Assembly (NCBI GenBank): GCA_023614405.1
Contig: CM042684.1
Span: 210,744,941 to 210,808,940 of the forward strand
DNA: 64,000 nucleotides
Direction of reading: 5' to 3'
DNA from: Avena insularis
Taxonomy: Eukaryota > Streptophyta > Magnoliopsida > Poales > Poaceae
Position numbers and translations under genes: made by a program
Shown here: in pieces, positions 49,215-61,631 of the stretch
Layout of the letters: every line of letters begins with the position of its first letter
How positions within the stretch are numbered: position 1 is the stretch's first letter
Notes under the pieces: model-generated
The model's input: only the letters and a program-made list of their open reading frames with translations
What the model was told of the DNA's origin: nothing
Database searches by the model: none

Positions 49215-49949
49215 TAGGGATGGCAATGGGTACCCATCACCCGTTTACCCGGCGGGTAAAAACCCTATTAGAGTAAGGGTTTGGGACAGAAAAATACCCA
49301 TGGGTATATAAATGGGTAAATTCTAAACCCATCGGGTGCGACGGGTACGGGTATGGGATCGTACAACCCACACCCTTATACCCGTGTACCCATCTACATA
49401 TCTGACAAGTGGACCTCCGATATAAAATTCTAATTAGATAATCTATTTTGTCCCATTAATCTCGCTAGGCCAAAACAACGCTCACATTTCACTCCTAGTA
49501 TGTCCATTTACCGGGGTATATTAATGATAGTAGATCGCATGCATCTTTTTTTCCTCTATTGCCGTAGTCCTTTCCCATAACTCTAGCCTAGTATCTCTAG
49601 AATTAATTGAGCTAATATAACATATTTTATTGTGATGCTTATTTTGTGGTCTTATATACGGTTAAACTACCTCTTTTCTTGTGTGAGTTTGTGAACTTAA
49701 TTTATTGTGTTGATGCTTATAAATTTTATTGTTAAATGTTGTTTTCTACAATTTTTTGGTTCATTTTGATGTGATGTATATGCGGATATTTTAACCCGTG
49801 GGTATCCATTAACCCCGTCGGGTGACGGGTATAGTAAAAATTTGCACCCGTTGACGGGTATGGGTGCGGGTGATGGGTAGGCTCAGGTAGAACGGGTATG
49901 GGTATTGGGTGGCTCCACCCGCACCCATACCCTGTGGGTGCCATCCCTA
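49215..49949. mobile_element. hAT-type MITE with perfect target duplication
   Basis: The element starts TAGGGATGGCAATGGGTACC and ends with its inverted form GGGTGCCATCCCTA. It is flanked on both sides by the perfect 8-bp direct repeat GGCGCAAC (49207-49214 and 49950-49957), which is the hAT mark. Both ends are built of many copies of GGGTA/TACCC-type pieces (about 140 bp each), so it can fold extensively. The AT-rich centre carries no transposase. Without the insert the host reads GGCGCAACAGAAGGGCTCC. Confidence 0.95.
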
Positions 49950-49957
49950 GGCGCAAC

Positions 49958-50278
49958 AGAAGGGCTCCATGTTATGATGGGATAGCTGTTTTCTAAAGTT
50001 AAATTAATAACTTCATATTGACGGAAGATAAAAAATGCTAATTCAGATTACAACTATTTTGATGCAGGGAGAAGAGCTCCACCTAGCTCTAAGAAATCTA
50101 TCGGCCCATTGCATTGAAGGGATATGGATAGGTGCGAGGACATACTTTATGTGCCTCCAAGACCTCGAAGATATAACCTTTTCTCTCTTGTTATAACACG
50201 TATGAGCTTAATGCAAAACGATCAAATGGCTTGTTTATAAAATATGATAAATAATTTATTGTTTGTTGTGTTTTTGGT
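49958..50278. other. AT-rich DNA before the Helitron junction
   Basis: No gene seen. It probably is the distal part of an upstream Helitron that ends at 50307. Confidence 0.4.
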
Positions 50279-50307
50279 CCCGTAGCAGCGCACGGGCATT
50301 CATCTAG
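50279..50307 (+). mobile_element. Helitron-like 3' terminus
   Basis: CCCGTAGCAGCGCACGGGC forms the terminal hairpin; an AT-rich spacer and CTAG (50304-50307) follow, then T. The 5' partner could not be fixed. Confidence 0.6.
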
Positions 50308-53189
50308 TATACTATTAAAAGGCTTATGGTCTTGATGGTCTGGTACGTCCTTATTTTTTTCGATTTTACCCTCACACAAAACACCAAATTACCCATCAAT
50401 GCCACTGGTTACTAAAAAAACGTTTCGATGTTTTTCCTGCGTCTATCCGGTTGTCTCCTTCCCTCGCCACCATCTCCTCTAACGCTCCACGCCAACCCTG
50501 CCACCTCTTACTTGTCCTGTTGATGGTTGCCGGGGCAGCGGTGATGAAGTGCGGCGTGACTCTTATTACTTTGAGGCAGACCTCGGAGCTTTCCTTCACC
50601 CTGCCGGCGGCGTCGCTGCAAGTTATTGGGCGCCTTGATGCGCAGCCACGGGGGTCTGCGAACAATTGGAGGCGGTGCCTTCAAGGTTGACGGTGGCGGC
50701 AGGAGATGATGAGGCCATGTCGTATCTTCTCCCTCTCTTGTCTCTCAGTCGGCGGGAGTTAATACTTTGCTCTGCTTCAAGGCAGGGGGCAGCGACACAT
50801 CACCGCAAAAAGCCATCGCTCGCGGCCCTCGTTATGAACGCTCTCCCGGTCCACTGAATTTGGCGGCCGACCCTCCCCCTCCATGGCCTCGCCCCGCCAT
50901 GTTCCAGTGCCTACGCCTCCACTTGGTTCCCTCAAGAATCGTGCAATCATCCCGCACTACCATTGGAAATAGGGCATCACGCACTACACCTGAGCAGCGG
51001 TTGCAGAGGAAGGAGAGGGCCCTCGTACAGTGGGCGGCGACCCAGACCTTAGTGGCCTTATCTTGGAGCTATTGTGCGACCCCATCTACCAATTCCCAGC
51101 CAGAGGGGCGGTCCTATCGGTGGTCTCCTGTTGGTGGTCGCCTGCCGAAGCTGATGCTCCCGACGTCCTCCAAGACCTCCTGCTGCCGGCCTTATCTTGG
51201 AGCTGTTGTGCTGCTGCTGCTGCCGGTCCCAGCCGTCCTTTGTCCGCACGCCGCCATCAAGAAGATCCGGGAGCACCGCCTGACGTGCACACCCTGGAAA
51301 CTGCTCCTCCTCAGCCGTCCCCCATCGTCTTGCTCCCCCACCTAACCTCCACGGCTGGTGCGTGCAAACCTGTTGGACATGCATGTATGTTTTCAGTTCG
51401 CAGTGCTTATAAATTTGCATTAGAGCATAAGATCAAAGAACAACGATTGGGAGCTATCAGTGCTAGACCCCATGTTGACCAGCAGATCGAGAAATACTAT
51501 CAATTGTGAGCCAGTGACAGTTCAGACTTTCAGTTTCAGCGTCTTTTTTCTTTTCCCCCCGTCGCTGTAGGGAGGAGACTGAGATTGCTATGTAATAAAT
51601 TGGAGCATTCTCCTGGAGACTAATTGCCTTCAGCCGATGAATTTGTCGTACGAGTACATGCGGAAAAGCAAATATCGGATACCAATAAGGAGTTGAGCCA
51701 TCGAGCTGTGGATTTCACCTTCGTCCAAGCCATCGCGTTGTGGATTTCCAGCGCATCTTTCAGCTAAGCAATTGAGTAGTCCGTCGTCTATATTGTGTGT
51801 GTGGATGAGTAATCTAATGGCTCTGATTTTCTTGTCAACTGTCTACAACACGATTGTAAGTTTATTTCTCAAATTAATGATAGAGGATCCTCCACTCTAA
51901 AAAATCATAGTGAATATGTTAGTTTATCACTCTGCTCAAAATCATGGAAAGTGGATACGTTCTTCTACTGCTACTGGTTATGCTGCTAAACGTTTTCTAC
52001 ATATAGTTAGACTTAAATGCCACTGAAACAATTAGTTTAAAAAGCTCAAAGTTTCAGAGTCTCACGAAAGGGTGTAGCATGATACTTATTGTGATGTTAA
52101 TATATAGTTATACTGTAGATGCCACTAAACCAAATTTGAAAACCTCAAAGTTTTAGCGATATTGTCATAGTCAGAGTCTACTCACATGTAACGTTCAAAA
52201 CATGTCTTACGGCTTGATAGCTATCCACTTAATTAGTATTTTAATTTTGGGAGGGGTATGTGTGTTTAGTACCGCTGAAATGTTCAAAAAATCTAAAAGG
52301 TGTAAAAAAAGAGATGATCTAAGAAGAGTAGCGGTGAAAATGGAGCGGAGAGTTTCCAACTTACCCGTGGGAAAACGAAAACCAAATGAAAATATGAAAA
52401 CGGAAACGGATTTTTGCAAAACAGAAACGAAAAAGATTTTTTTTGTCGAAATAGAAAGGAAAAGGGAACAACGTTTTTCTGACAACACATACGTGAAACA
52501 GAATTTCCTGATTAATATGAAAATTTCCTTTTAAGATTGATGTGCATGGCCAAATCTAATATATCCATTACATGACCTTGTCAAGTCAAATTGTTAAGAG
52601 TGGCTCGTCCTAAAATCGGCCACGCCGTAATCTCTCCATCCATTCAGTAGACTTTCATGATTTAATATTTCTCTTATTCCATTGTAAACCGAGTATCATG
52701 ATAAAATTAGAGAACAATATTGTTGGTTTTCTTTAATGCTTGGTATTATTTTCATGATTCAAGGGGTAGTATTTGTTCCGGCTAACATCTGCATTGTTCG
52801 TACGTATTCAAACTGTATCTGTTTGTAACAATATCTGCTTTCTTTTTTATTTTCAGGATTTCTGTATTTATTTTTGTTTTTACGAGGAAAAACTACATTA
52901 AGGTGATGTATCGCTCAGTTTCATCCGTTTTCGTAACTAAATAAGAGTCTCATACATTGAGGAGCTAAGTTTAGAATTGCCTTCTTCATACCTTGTTAGT
53001 GTACATTTACATGAATACTAATGTGTATATCGATTTTTAATTATTTATCCGTGTAAACACTAAAACTTCCATTGTTTTAGGAGCCGTAAGTGTATTCTCA
53101 ACATCTTGTTCATAGTTGAGATCGACGAGGCGATAGAATACGTATTAGGCCTAATCACTAATTTTTCACGGTATCAATTATACTAAAAG

Positions 53190-53240
53190 GGTATCATACG
53201 GTTTGATGTGTCAAACAAGAGGAGCCGTGACACCCAGCTA
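53190..53240 (+). other. Small hairpin near an internal CTAG
   Basis: GTTTGATGTGTCAAAC (about 53200-53215) is a perfect stem with a four-base loop and lies 20 bp before CTAG at 53236-53239. This could be an old Helitron tail inside the larger one, though the spacing is long. Confidence 0.25.
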
Positions 53241-53361
53241 GTCTTCTACTATATAATTTTCGTTGGGGTGGTTTTCATCGCCCCTGTTTCTTCGTACGTC
53301 GCGTGGGTCGTCCGTCTCGCGACCAGCGAAACATCTTCGATTTCGTGTCGGATCCATCCAA

Positions 53362-53490
53362 GTACCAATCGTGCGCTTGGTCCGGCCCAGTCCCGTCCTG
53401 TTCTGTAAGCCACCAAATCGTACGAGCTCTGTTCTGTTCGTAACCACCCAATCGTGCGCTTGGTCCGGTCCAGTCTCGTTCTGTTCATAG
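53362..53490. repeat. Short direct repeats in captured-like DNA
   Basis: CCAATCGTGCGCTTGGTCCG occurs at 53365 and 53449, 84 bp apart, each followed by a CCAGTC and CTGTTC string; a shortened copy sits between. Confidence 0.75.
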
Positions 53491-54896
53491 TTTGATCAAT
53501 TTTTTAGCATAGACTGTGCACAAGTCTGCATCCGTACCTGGCACGTATAGAAATCATAGAGAGACGCTACTAGCAGTATATATTCCACCGTATTTTGACC
53601 TCTGGCGCAGGCCATGATCTCCGGCGCCACCAGCCAAAGCTGCTTGCTCACGGTCATAGACGGGCTCGGGCTGCACGCAGGTCATGATCTCCGGCGAGGC
53701 GATGAACATTGGTCGCAAGCTTATGGGCATCATGTAAGAGGAAGAAATTGAAAAGACTAGAGGCTCAAGGAGCAGGCGGAAAAGAGTTACTACGAGTCTA
53801 CAATGTTGACTCCTTAGTCTTCCAATCAGTTCAAAGGGATACAGAAAATAATATAAATATGAGTTGCCCACAAATGGATTGATGTATTTTCTTAGAGCAT
53901 GAGGATGATAAAGGGATAATGTGACTGTGATCATGAGACTGTGATTAATGCGGACATCACCAGCGCGGACGGCGGGCTACTAAAATTAATTCGACCTTCG
54001 ATGTTGCCCTACATGGCCATTGCGGTTGTAGTCGCGCTAGAGGAATTGCAGCAGGCTCAAACAATTTTTACTAAATTTCAAGTTAATTGATTCTGACACC
54101 AGTCACCAACTCACGGCAAGTCAGAGTCGGACCATGGCATGTCCTAGCAAACAACTGGCTTTCATCACCGTTGCAACACAGGACATATACCGACTTCGGC
54201 CATCGGTCGTGTATGGCGCCTCTAACAATCTGATTTACACATAGGGCATGTACCAAAATGACTATTCAATTTTCAATATCAGAAGAAACAGGTAAGGTGC
54301 AACCAAGTTAGCGTGTTGAAAGTTATGTTTGTTAGATTGAGAATAACATGATAATTCATATGAGTCTGGTTCACATCCAATTTGCGAGCATGTGTTGTCG
54401 TTTGAAAGGGGTGTGAAGCTATGAGCTACTGGAGTCGGATATTGGGTTGTAGGACCACATGCCGGTGGCGGGCGATATACACAACATAAGGTTGTACAGT
54501 GTGATCATGCTTACATACGCCGAGGTGGAGACATCGGAGGGTCGGTCACCCTGGAGAAAATGCAAAGAAAAACACACAAAGTAAAACTTCAGAGTCGGGG
54601 AGGGAGATTGATAAGACATCAGGTTTTCATATGTCAGAGAGTCCACGAGGGAGATCTATAACAATGTGCATGGTAGAAAGAGAGGTTCGACGTGAGAGGA
54701 TGAAGTACATCGTCAGCTGCTCGCGGTAGTGTCTTCCAAATAGAAGAGGCACTACCTCGACGAGGCACAACGAATAGAGTTGACATGCAATACTTAAATA
54801 GAGAGATGTTTATGACCATAAATAGATATTGCAAATTGGAAATATTGACGTTTTAAAATTTTAAAATACCGTAGCAACGCACGGGCATTCAGCTAG

Positions 54897-55984
54897 TAAT
54901 AATAAAGTACCTAACGTTTCTCTCTTAGTCCGTTTGGTTTCGTTCGTCCGTCGCTTGGTATCGTCCGTCTTCAATCGCCAATCGCTATCCTCAAAGAAAA
55001 CAACTCCCTATCCGGTTTACACTTTCATAGCGGGAGCGTTTTCTAAACTACCGCTCTTGGTTTCCTATATATACACATGAGATTCAGGAGACAACCTCAG
55101 ATCGTGGAGATATAACGTGAGATCTACAAGATGAGATTAAAAATATTGGGGACGCATGCATGACTACCGAATCATGGAATCCCGACCAGAGGCATCGAAC
55201 ATCCACTCCGCGGCTGCCGGGAGTCCTGCCGGCACGCCGCCTATGATTTCACCTGCATGGCGACCTGGCGTCCGCTCTTGCACAGCTCGTCCTGCCCTGT
55301 TCTCCTGCAGGGACGAAGCTCTAATGGATAATACAAATTCTCTATTTGTTTGCTGGGAACTTAACTTTGCCCCGCTGGAAGAAGTGGGGATGCAGTCACG
55401 GAGGAAGCATAGAGCAGCAGGGCGAGACAGCAAGGGGACTAGCAGAGGGGAGGTCGCTTTTGTGGCCGCCATGGACGTGGTTTTTGAGCTCTCGTCGAGG
55501 CCACACTGGAGGCGGCCGTGCACCTCTCGCCGTGGCCGCCATCATCATCGTGGTCAAGCGCCGCCTCAAGTGGTCTCCTTCCTCGCCAACCATGGGGTGG
55601 AGTAGGTGGAGTGGATTTCGAGAGTTTTTCATTGAATCGAGGAGCACAAGTCCATGTCCATATGGAGAAAGCACCATATATATAAACTGGAAATCATCCA
55701 TGGAAATCTAAGTGCTGGGTATGGCCATCAGCAGTGATACATGTTTGATTCTCTTTGGCAGTTCTTAGCATATTTGTATTACGAAGTTGTGGCCCAGGCA
55801 CTTTGGAAGAAGAGAAAAGTACCAACGTAGCTTGCTTGTAAATTGTTGGTCAGCCGAAGCACATAATCTTGGAAGTACCTATGAGGATGAAATTGTGCGC
55901 TCCTCTTTTGGCTGGTGGTATTGAGCAGGTTCCGGATTTTCAGTCTATATATCCAACTACGAGTTGCTGAATTCACTTGAAGAG
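54897..55984. other. DNA between Helitron and gypsy element
   Basis: Right after the CTAG, TAATAATAAAGTACC resembles the Helitron-type 5' interior at 1576, so another Helitron may start here, but no TC end is visible. The GC-rich part 55180-55610 has overlapping open frames on both strands (plus 55156-55605, 55346-55711; minus 55164-55523) with no recognised domain. Confidence 0.35.
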
Positions 55985-56142
55985 TGTAAGGGACCAGATG
56001 ATGCTAGACAGACTGAATCTAGGAATTTGGAAATTGCTGTAATCTGGGTAAGGACAGGAAAAACAGGGAGTAATTCTAGCTAAGCTGAAGGTAAATTGCA
56101 AGAAGGAAATTTAGGGTTTTTATTTCTCGTGCCTCCCTTCCA
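55985..56142 (-). repeat. 3' LTR of the gypsy element (proposed limits)
   Basis: The outer end is secure because it equals the end of the other LTR (minus-strand reading ends CTGGTCCCTTACA). The inner end is a guess: on the minus strand a purine tract GGCTGGAGAGGGG is followed by TGGAAGGGAGG, a TG start after a primer-like tract, giving an LTR of about 158 bp. Confidence 0.5.
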
Positions 56143-56303
56143 CCCCTCTCCAGCCTTTATCGAAAGCTGAAGCCACGAGTTAAGTCTGTTATTACAATCC
56201 TTGTCACTACGGGCCAAATGTACGATGAAGGATAAATGGGTTACATCGCTTAGCAGGCCAGATACATATGGGCCTGACAATACCAGCCGCTGGAGACAAG
56301 ACT

Positions 56304-59300
56304 TCAAGGCTTGAATTCTGGGAAGGTGGCCTGAATGAACTTGGCATCCTCCCACGTAGCTTCGTCCGGCGACAAATTTTCCCAGTGAATCAACCATTGC
56401 ACCACTGCTACATCATATCCCCCTGCTGATCTAGGTACTTGTCTGCGTTCAAGAATAGTCAAAGAGTTAGTTTTTATCTTACCTTCAGGCATCAAAAGGG
56501 GTAAGGATGGGTTGGGAACAGCCAAAGGTCCCAGGTGCTTCTTTAGTTGGTTAACATGAAAGACATCATGGATCTTGGTACCCTCAGGTAGTTGGAGCTT
56601 ATAGGCTACTCTGCCCACCTTGGCAAGTATTCTAAAAGGACCATAAAACTTTGATGTAAGTTTGAGAGCATTTCTGAGACCTAATGCAGTTTCTCTGTAA
56701 GGCTGCATTTTTAGGTAGACCATGTCTCCAACTTCAAATGTTCTTTCTGTTTTGTTTCTGTCAGCGAATTTCTTCATTTTGTTCTGTGCTTGGGCTAAGT
56801 TGGACTGTAGAGCTTTCATGATGTCCTCTTGATCCTTTAGGGTCACTTGAGTTTCTGTAGAGACATTGCAAGGGATGGACATTTCTCCCACTTGAGGAGG
56901 ATGGTACCCATATAAGGCCTCAAAAGGGGTAGTTTTTATGGCAGTGTGATAGGAGCAATTGTACCACCACTCAGCAGCAGGTAACCAGTCAGTCCATTTC
57001 TTAGGTTCTTTGAAAGCCATGCTTCTTAAGTACTGCTCTAAACACTGGTTGACCCTCTCAGTTTGCCCATCTGATTCTGGGTGATAAGCAGTACTAAAAC
57101 TGAGCTTGACTTTCAGAGCACTGAACACTTCCTGCCACAGTTTACTTTGAAAAATCCTATCTCTATCAGTGACAATCACTTTGGGAAATCCATGCAATTT
57201 GTTAATATTGTTCATGAATAGCTGAGTTACTTGATGAGCAGTGAAAGGGTGAGATAGGGGTAAGAAGTGAGCATACTTGGTTAATCTATCCACCACCACC
57301 AATATAACATCCTTGCCCTTGGATTTTGGTAATCCTTCAATGAAGTCCATGCTAATTTCAGCCCATTTCATTTTAGGAATGTTGAGTGATTCTAGTAGGC
57401 CTGGGTAATGAACATGTTCAGATTTGGAAATCTGATAGACAGGGCACTGGGCCACCTTTGCTGCTATGAACTGTTTCATGTTTGGCCAATAGAACAAGTG
57501 TTTTAGTCTATGCAATGTTGCCCTTTGCCCAGAATGACCACCAAAGATGGAAGAATGGAAAGCATCAAAGATTGTATCTTTCAAACTGGAGTTTTGTCCA
57601 ATGACAATTCTGTTCTTGTATCTGATAATGCCAGACTGCAATGAGAAGTTGGGGTTACTGTCAGGTTTAACTGCCAACTCCTGGAGCAAGGTTGTGCATT
57701 TGGGGTCATCTTTGTAGGTGTTTTCCACTTCTTCCACCCACTTAGGTACAACCATAGATATGGCTGAACACTTGTCTTGCTGCAATTCCACCTTTCTAGA
57801 CAGGGCATCAGCCACAGAGTTCTCTTTGCCCTTCTTGTATTCAATAGTGTAGTCAAACTCCAAAAGTTTTAGCATTAACTTATGTTGAATACCTTCCAAC
57901 ATTCTTTGGCTAGTCAGATACTTTAGGCTCTTCTGGTCTGTCCTGATCACCAATTTGTTGCCCAGCAAGTAATGCCTCCACTTTCTCAAAGCTTCTAGAA
58001 TAGCCATAGCTTCTTTTTCATAGATTGATTGGGCAATTGCTCTAATTCCCAGGCTCTTACTGAAGAATGCAATTGGTTTCCCTTGTTGCATTAATACAGC
58101 TCCCAATCCATATCCTGAAGCATCAGTTTCCAAAATAAATGGAATAGTGAAATCTGGAAGGGCTAAGACAGGAGGAGATGTCATAGCTTTTTTCAATGCA
58201 TTGAAAGCTTGTTCCTGAGCATCAGACCAGGTAAAAGAGTTCTTCTTTAGAGCCTCATGTAGGGGTTTGCATATGACAGCATACCCTTTCACAAATCTTC
58301 TGTAGTACCCAGTTAAACCCAAGAATCCCCTTAATTGAGTGACTGTGGTTGGTGTCTTCCAATTGAGGATATCTTGTATCTTTACAGGATCAGTTGCCAC
58401 TCCAGAAGCTGATATGATATGGCCCAAGTACTCCACAGCAGGTGTAAAGAAGGTACATTTTGACAATTTAGCTTTTAGTTGATGAGCTCTCAATAGTTGG
58501 AGAACAATCCTGAGGTGTCTACAATGATCCTCTTCAGTCTGACTGTAAACCAAAATGTCATCAAAGAACACTAGGACAAATTGTCTCAAATGTTGAGAGA
58601 ATATGGAGTTCATCAACTGTTGAAAAGTAGCAGGGGCATTTGTTAATCCAAATGGCATAACTAAATATTCATAGTGGCCAGTGTGAGTTTTGAATGCAGT
58701 TTTACTGATGTCTTTCTCATCCATTCTAATCTGATGATAGCCTGATCTCAGATCTAACTTGGAGAAAATTGTGGCCCCATGTAATTCATCCAACAAGTCC
58801 TCAATTACTGGTATGGGATACTTGTTTTTGATTGTTATCGCATTGAGCTGTCTGAAATCACTGCACAATCTCCATGATTTGTCCTTGTTTGCTACCACAA
58901 GAGTTGGTGATGCATAAGGACTGGAACTGGTCCTTATTTCATTGTTTTTCAGCATCTCCCTGATCAAGCCTTCGACAATATTCTTTTGTTTATGAGGCAT
59001 GCGATATGGTCTAATATTAGGAGGAGTTGCTCCTTCTTTGATCATGATCTTGTGGTCACAGCTTCTCACAGGAGGTAAGCCTGATGGTGCTTCAAACAGA
59101 TCAGAAAACTGGTCTAATATTTGTTGGCACACAGCTGGTACTAACAATTTTTTTGAATCTTTATCCTGGGTGGAATGTTGCATCAGGAATAGTTGCACCA
59201 TAAAGCCAGAAGTGCCCTTTTTCAAAATCTTCTCACATCCTTTCTGGGAAATAATGTTGTTCTGTTTCATCAGTAGGTGGTCTTGGAATGTTATTTCCTT

Positions 59301-59801
59301 GTCACCATCAGTTATTTTTAGAGTTCTGGCCTCCCAATCAAAAGTTGTTGGGTTATATAGCTTCAGCCAACTCACTCCTAGCACCATATCATATCCTTTT
59401 AGTGGCAGTACCTTGAACTCACAATTGAATTTCTTTCTCTGGTTTGTGAACTTGCAGTTTGGTATAGTATTGTCAGAGATGAGGATTCCACCCCCAGCTA
59501 CTGTCACATTTCTTGCAGGTGTAGCCTTGGTGTGCAGTCTGTGCTTTAAGACAAATTCTTTGTCCAAAAATGTACTAGAACTGCCAGAATCAACCAAGGC
59601 AATTGCTTGTACTCCTCCAATGGTAACAGATAGGGATATTGTATCATTGGTAGAAACACCACTGACTGCTGCAATAGAAATTGACATCAACTGCTCCTTT
59701 TGTTTAATTTCTTCCTCTATTTCCTGGTTTGGTTGCTGATCATGTTCCTCAGCCTCCCCTTCATCATCAGAGTGTCCTTGGAGTTGGATGGCATGCAACA
59801 A
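56304..59801 (-). CDS. pol: Gypsy pol polyprotein, full open frame
   Basis: 1165 residues without a stop. Protease: DSG at 71-73 ([10 protein letters not shown]). Reverse transcriptase: about 265-440, with the catalytic FFDD at 412-415. RNase H: about 555-670, with Asp 560 (ETDASG), the EKEAMA Glu near 597 and RTDQKS Asp 622. Integrase: zinc region with His 749, His 756 and Cys 786; the second Cys, expected at 789, is Tyr (CPVY). Core Asp 819, Asp 879 and Glu 915 are present. A chromodomain (about 1115-1160: [20 protein letters not shown]) ends the protein and would guide insertion to marked chromatin. The protein acts in the particle and nucleus. Start is uncertain: the normal gag-pol frame is upstream and out of phase. 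One long conserved frame suggests fairly recent insertion, but the missing Cys probably weakens integrase. Confidence 0.9.
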   Translation of the reverse strand: MLHAIQLQGHSDDEGEAEEHDQQPNQEIEEEIKQKEQLMSISIAAVSGVSTNDTISLSVTIGGVQAIALVDSGSSSTFLDKEFVLKHRLHTKATPARNVTVAGGGILISDNTIPNCKFTNQRKKFNCEFKVLPLKGYDMVLGVSWLKLYNPTTFDWEARTLKITDGDKEITFQDHLLMKQNNIISQKGCEKILKKGTSGFMVQLFLMQHSTQDKDSKKLLVPAVCQQILDQFSDLFEAPSGLPPVRSCDHKIMIKEGATPPNIRPYRMPHKQKNIVEGLIREMLKNNEIRTSSSPYASPTLVVANKDKSWRLCSDFRQLNAITIKNKYPIPVIEDLLDELHGATIFSKLDLRSGYHQIRMDEKDISKTAFKTHTGHYEYLVMPFGLTNAPATFQQLMNSIFSQHLRQFVLVFFDDILVYSQTEEDHCRHLRIVLQLLRAHQLKAKLSKCTFFTPAVEYLGHIISASGVATDPVKIQDILNWKTPTTVTQLRGFLGLTGYYRRFVKGYAVICKPLHEALKKNSFTWSDAQEQAFNALKKAMTSPPVLALPDFTIPFILETDASGYGLGAVLMQQGKPIAFFSKSLGIRAIAQSIYEKEAMAILEALRKWRHYLLGNKLVIRTDQKSLKYLTSQRMLEGIQHKLMLKLLEFDYTIEYKKGKENSVADALSRKVELQQDKCSAISMVVPKWVEEVENTYKDDPKCTTLLQELAVKPDSNPNFSLQSGIIRYKNRIVIGQNSSLKDTIFDAFHSSIFGGHSGQRATLHRLKHLFYWPNMKQFIAAKVAQCPVYQISKSEHVHYPGLLESLNIPKMKWAEISMDFIEGLPKSKGKDVILVVVDRLTKYAHFLPLSHPFTAHQVTQLFMNNINKLHGFPKVIVTDRDRIFQSKLWQEVFSALKVKLSFSTAYHPESDGQTERVNQCLEQYLRSMAFKEPKKWTDWLPAAEWWYNCSYHTAIKTTPFEALYGYHPPQVGEMSIPCNVSTETQVTLKDQEDIMKALQSNLAQAQNKMKKFADRNKTERTFEVGDMVYLKMQPYRETALGLRNALKLTSKFYGPFRILAKVGRVAYKLQLPEGTKIHDVFHVNQLKKHLGPLAVPNPSLPLLMPEGKIKTNSLTILERRQVPRSAGGYDVAVVQWLIHWENLSPDEATWEDAKFIQATFPEFKP

Positions 59802-61464
59802 ATTTTATCACCATTGCATTTATGTCCAAAGCTCCAGTTTTTAGGACAATACCAACATTTGCCCCTTTCTTTGTTTTTGTTTGCAAGTACTGGTCTGTTT
59901 TCCCTTTGTATTGCATTTTTGTTACCCCCTGCCAAATTCAGCGTTCTGTTCCCAGCCAGTGACTGTTGCTTTTTGGTTGCTAAATAAGCTAGCTCCTGGC
60001 GTCTAGCTAGCCAATAAGCAGCTCTCAAAGTAACTGGCTTGTGGCATTGGGTGCCATGTTTGATAGTATCTTTGAGGCCACAAAGGAACCTTAAAATGAA
60101 AAAGATACTGGTGATCCCTTTTCATGATATTCATCCAGTCTTCAAATTTGTCAATGTAGCTGTCCACAGTGGTGGTTTGTTTCAGTTCCTGGCATTGTTC
60201 CATTGACTCCTCTGCTCCAGGACAAGGAAATCTCTCCCCAATTAGGGAACAGAACTGGTGCCAGCTCATGGTTTGCAAATTCAGATTAGTGCCTGCCAAC
60301 CAAGTCTTTGCTTTTCCTCTGATATGGGCGTTTGCCCATTTGATTTTGTTTTCCTCAGGGATCCCTGCTAACTCAAAGATACCTTCACATTCTAGTATCC
60401 ATCCTTGAGCATTATCTCCAAAGAAGAGGGGAAGATCAATACTTGGTGATCTTATACAGGGCTCTAGCTGCCAGTTTTGTTGAAAAGGATGTCTGTTCTC
60501 AGCTTGGTGCCTGCCCTGTCTCTCCTCAGATTGCATTCTGTGAGGCCTGTTGTCCTGTGGTAGGCTCCCTTGTCTCATCTCACTCTGTGCATTGATGTGC
60601 CTCATGTCCCTATTCATTGGTATGTCCTGCCTTTCCATATTGAATAACTGTAATTGGTTTGGGTTTGGAATAGTGGGTTGAGTTTGGGAGTATGTGTACT
60701 GTGGGTTAGGTAATTGCGAATGCTGGTTTTGATAGGAAAATTGTTGGTATGGTTGTTGCTGGTGAAGGACTGGTTGGTTCTGGGTCGGGACAAACTGCTG
60801 CTTTGGTTGTTGAAAATATTGGCTTTGGTAAGGAACTATAGGTGAATGAGGCTGGTAAAAGGCATGGGTTTTGCTGGTAGAATTGAGGGTGGGTTTGAGG
60901 GTTTGTATTGGAGCAGAACTGGTTGTTTTGGAAGCTTGAAGTTGGTAAGGACACAGGAATAGGAGGAAAAGGTTGTGTTTTGTTGGAATTGTGGTTATTG
61001 TTGTGATGGGTCTGGGGTGAGATGAACTGGGGTTGGGGAATTTGGCTTGGGTGGGGTTGTGACATGGGTGGGGGAGTGTTGTAAGGATAGGTTGGGGTTT
61101 GCTGAGCACGGAAAGAATTCGAATTTTCTGATGGAGTAGCCACTTCGAGGATCGGACTCAATCCTAGAGGGTTCATGGCGTGAGACTGAGCATTGAAACC
61201 TCCGGAATCAGACTGATTATTTCCTCTGTTCCTATCTGTACCTAGTTGGGCCATCATCTCAGTCAAAGTTGCCAGATTACCTTGAATTGCTTCCATGGAT
61301 TTCTGCTGCAGAAGAAGTTGCTTGTTGATGTTGATCACCTCTCTGGGTAAACGGCGCTCAATTTCAGCTTCTTCATCCGCTCTTGCCTGAGCTAGCTCTA
61401 GATCTCGCGCTTCCTCAGCGGCTCGATCCAGAGCGTCCTGTGAGCGAGTGCGTACCGGCGACAT
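59717..61464 (-). pseudogene. gag: Gypsy gag, frameshifted
   Basis: Starts MSPVRTRSQDALDRAAEEAR at 61464 with a coiled-coil-like segment, then a Gln/Pro/Asn-rich region. The frame moves near 60840 to one that carries the capsid domain (LFFGDNAQGWILECEGIFEL, KAKTWLAGTNLNLQTMSWHQ). It moves again near 60095, to a frame with the rest and a zinc knuckle-like CWYCPKNWSFGHKC (about 59840-59880). It must shift a third time near 59805 to enter pol. Gag would build the particle and package RNA. At least three indels, all in gag and none in pol, are unusual. Confidence 0.8.
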
Positions 61465-61613
61465 TTGGGCACAGCAGTCGTCGTTCGAGCTGAATCAAGG
61501 GCGTGGATGATAGTATGATACTGACCCGAAGGCGATTCTCCTCCCCTCAAGGAATTTTACCACCGAATCAATGAGATCGGCAACCCGGGAGAATTTTTTT
61601 TTGCCAAGGACAG

Positions 61614-61631
61614 ACTGCTCTGATAACCAAT
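61614..61631 (-). other. Primer-binding site of the gypsy element
   Basis: The minus strand next to the 5' LTR end reads ATTGGTTATCAGAGCAG. It resembles the initiator-Met primer site TGGTATCAGAGC with one extra T. Confidence 0.75.

Larger units (their letters stand above)
50303..54896 (+). mobile_element. Candidate Helitron, 4.6 kb
   Basis: The 5' end TCTAGTATACTATTAAAAGG follows an A at 50302; its continuation shares CTTATGGTCTTGATG with the element starting at 8069. The 3' end has the hairpin CCGTAGCAACGCACGGGC at 54869, a short spacer and CTAG at 54893-54896, followed by T. A and T flanks fit the Helitron target. The start overlaps the last bases of the previous Helitron end, so the first bases are uncertain. 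Inside, 50430-51500 is GC-rich with exon-like frames (for example 50451-50690 and 51030-51509), possibly captured gene pieces; the remainder is AT-rich. No helicase motif seen. Confidence 0.55.

Noticed and set aside
8069..50307. A giant Helitron from the 5' end at 8069 to the 3' end at 50307
   Set aside because: 42 kb with many nested elements cannot be shown to be one unit; the termini may belong to separate copies.
50451..51509. Intact protein genes in GC-rich frames
   Set aside because: Several overlapping frames are open at once, with no domain or clear splice pattern.
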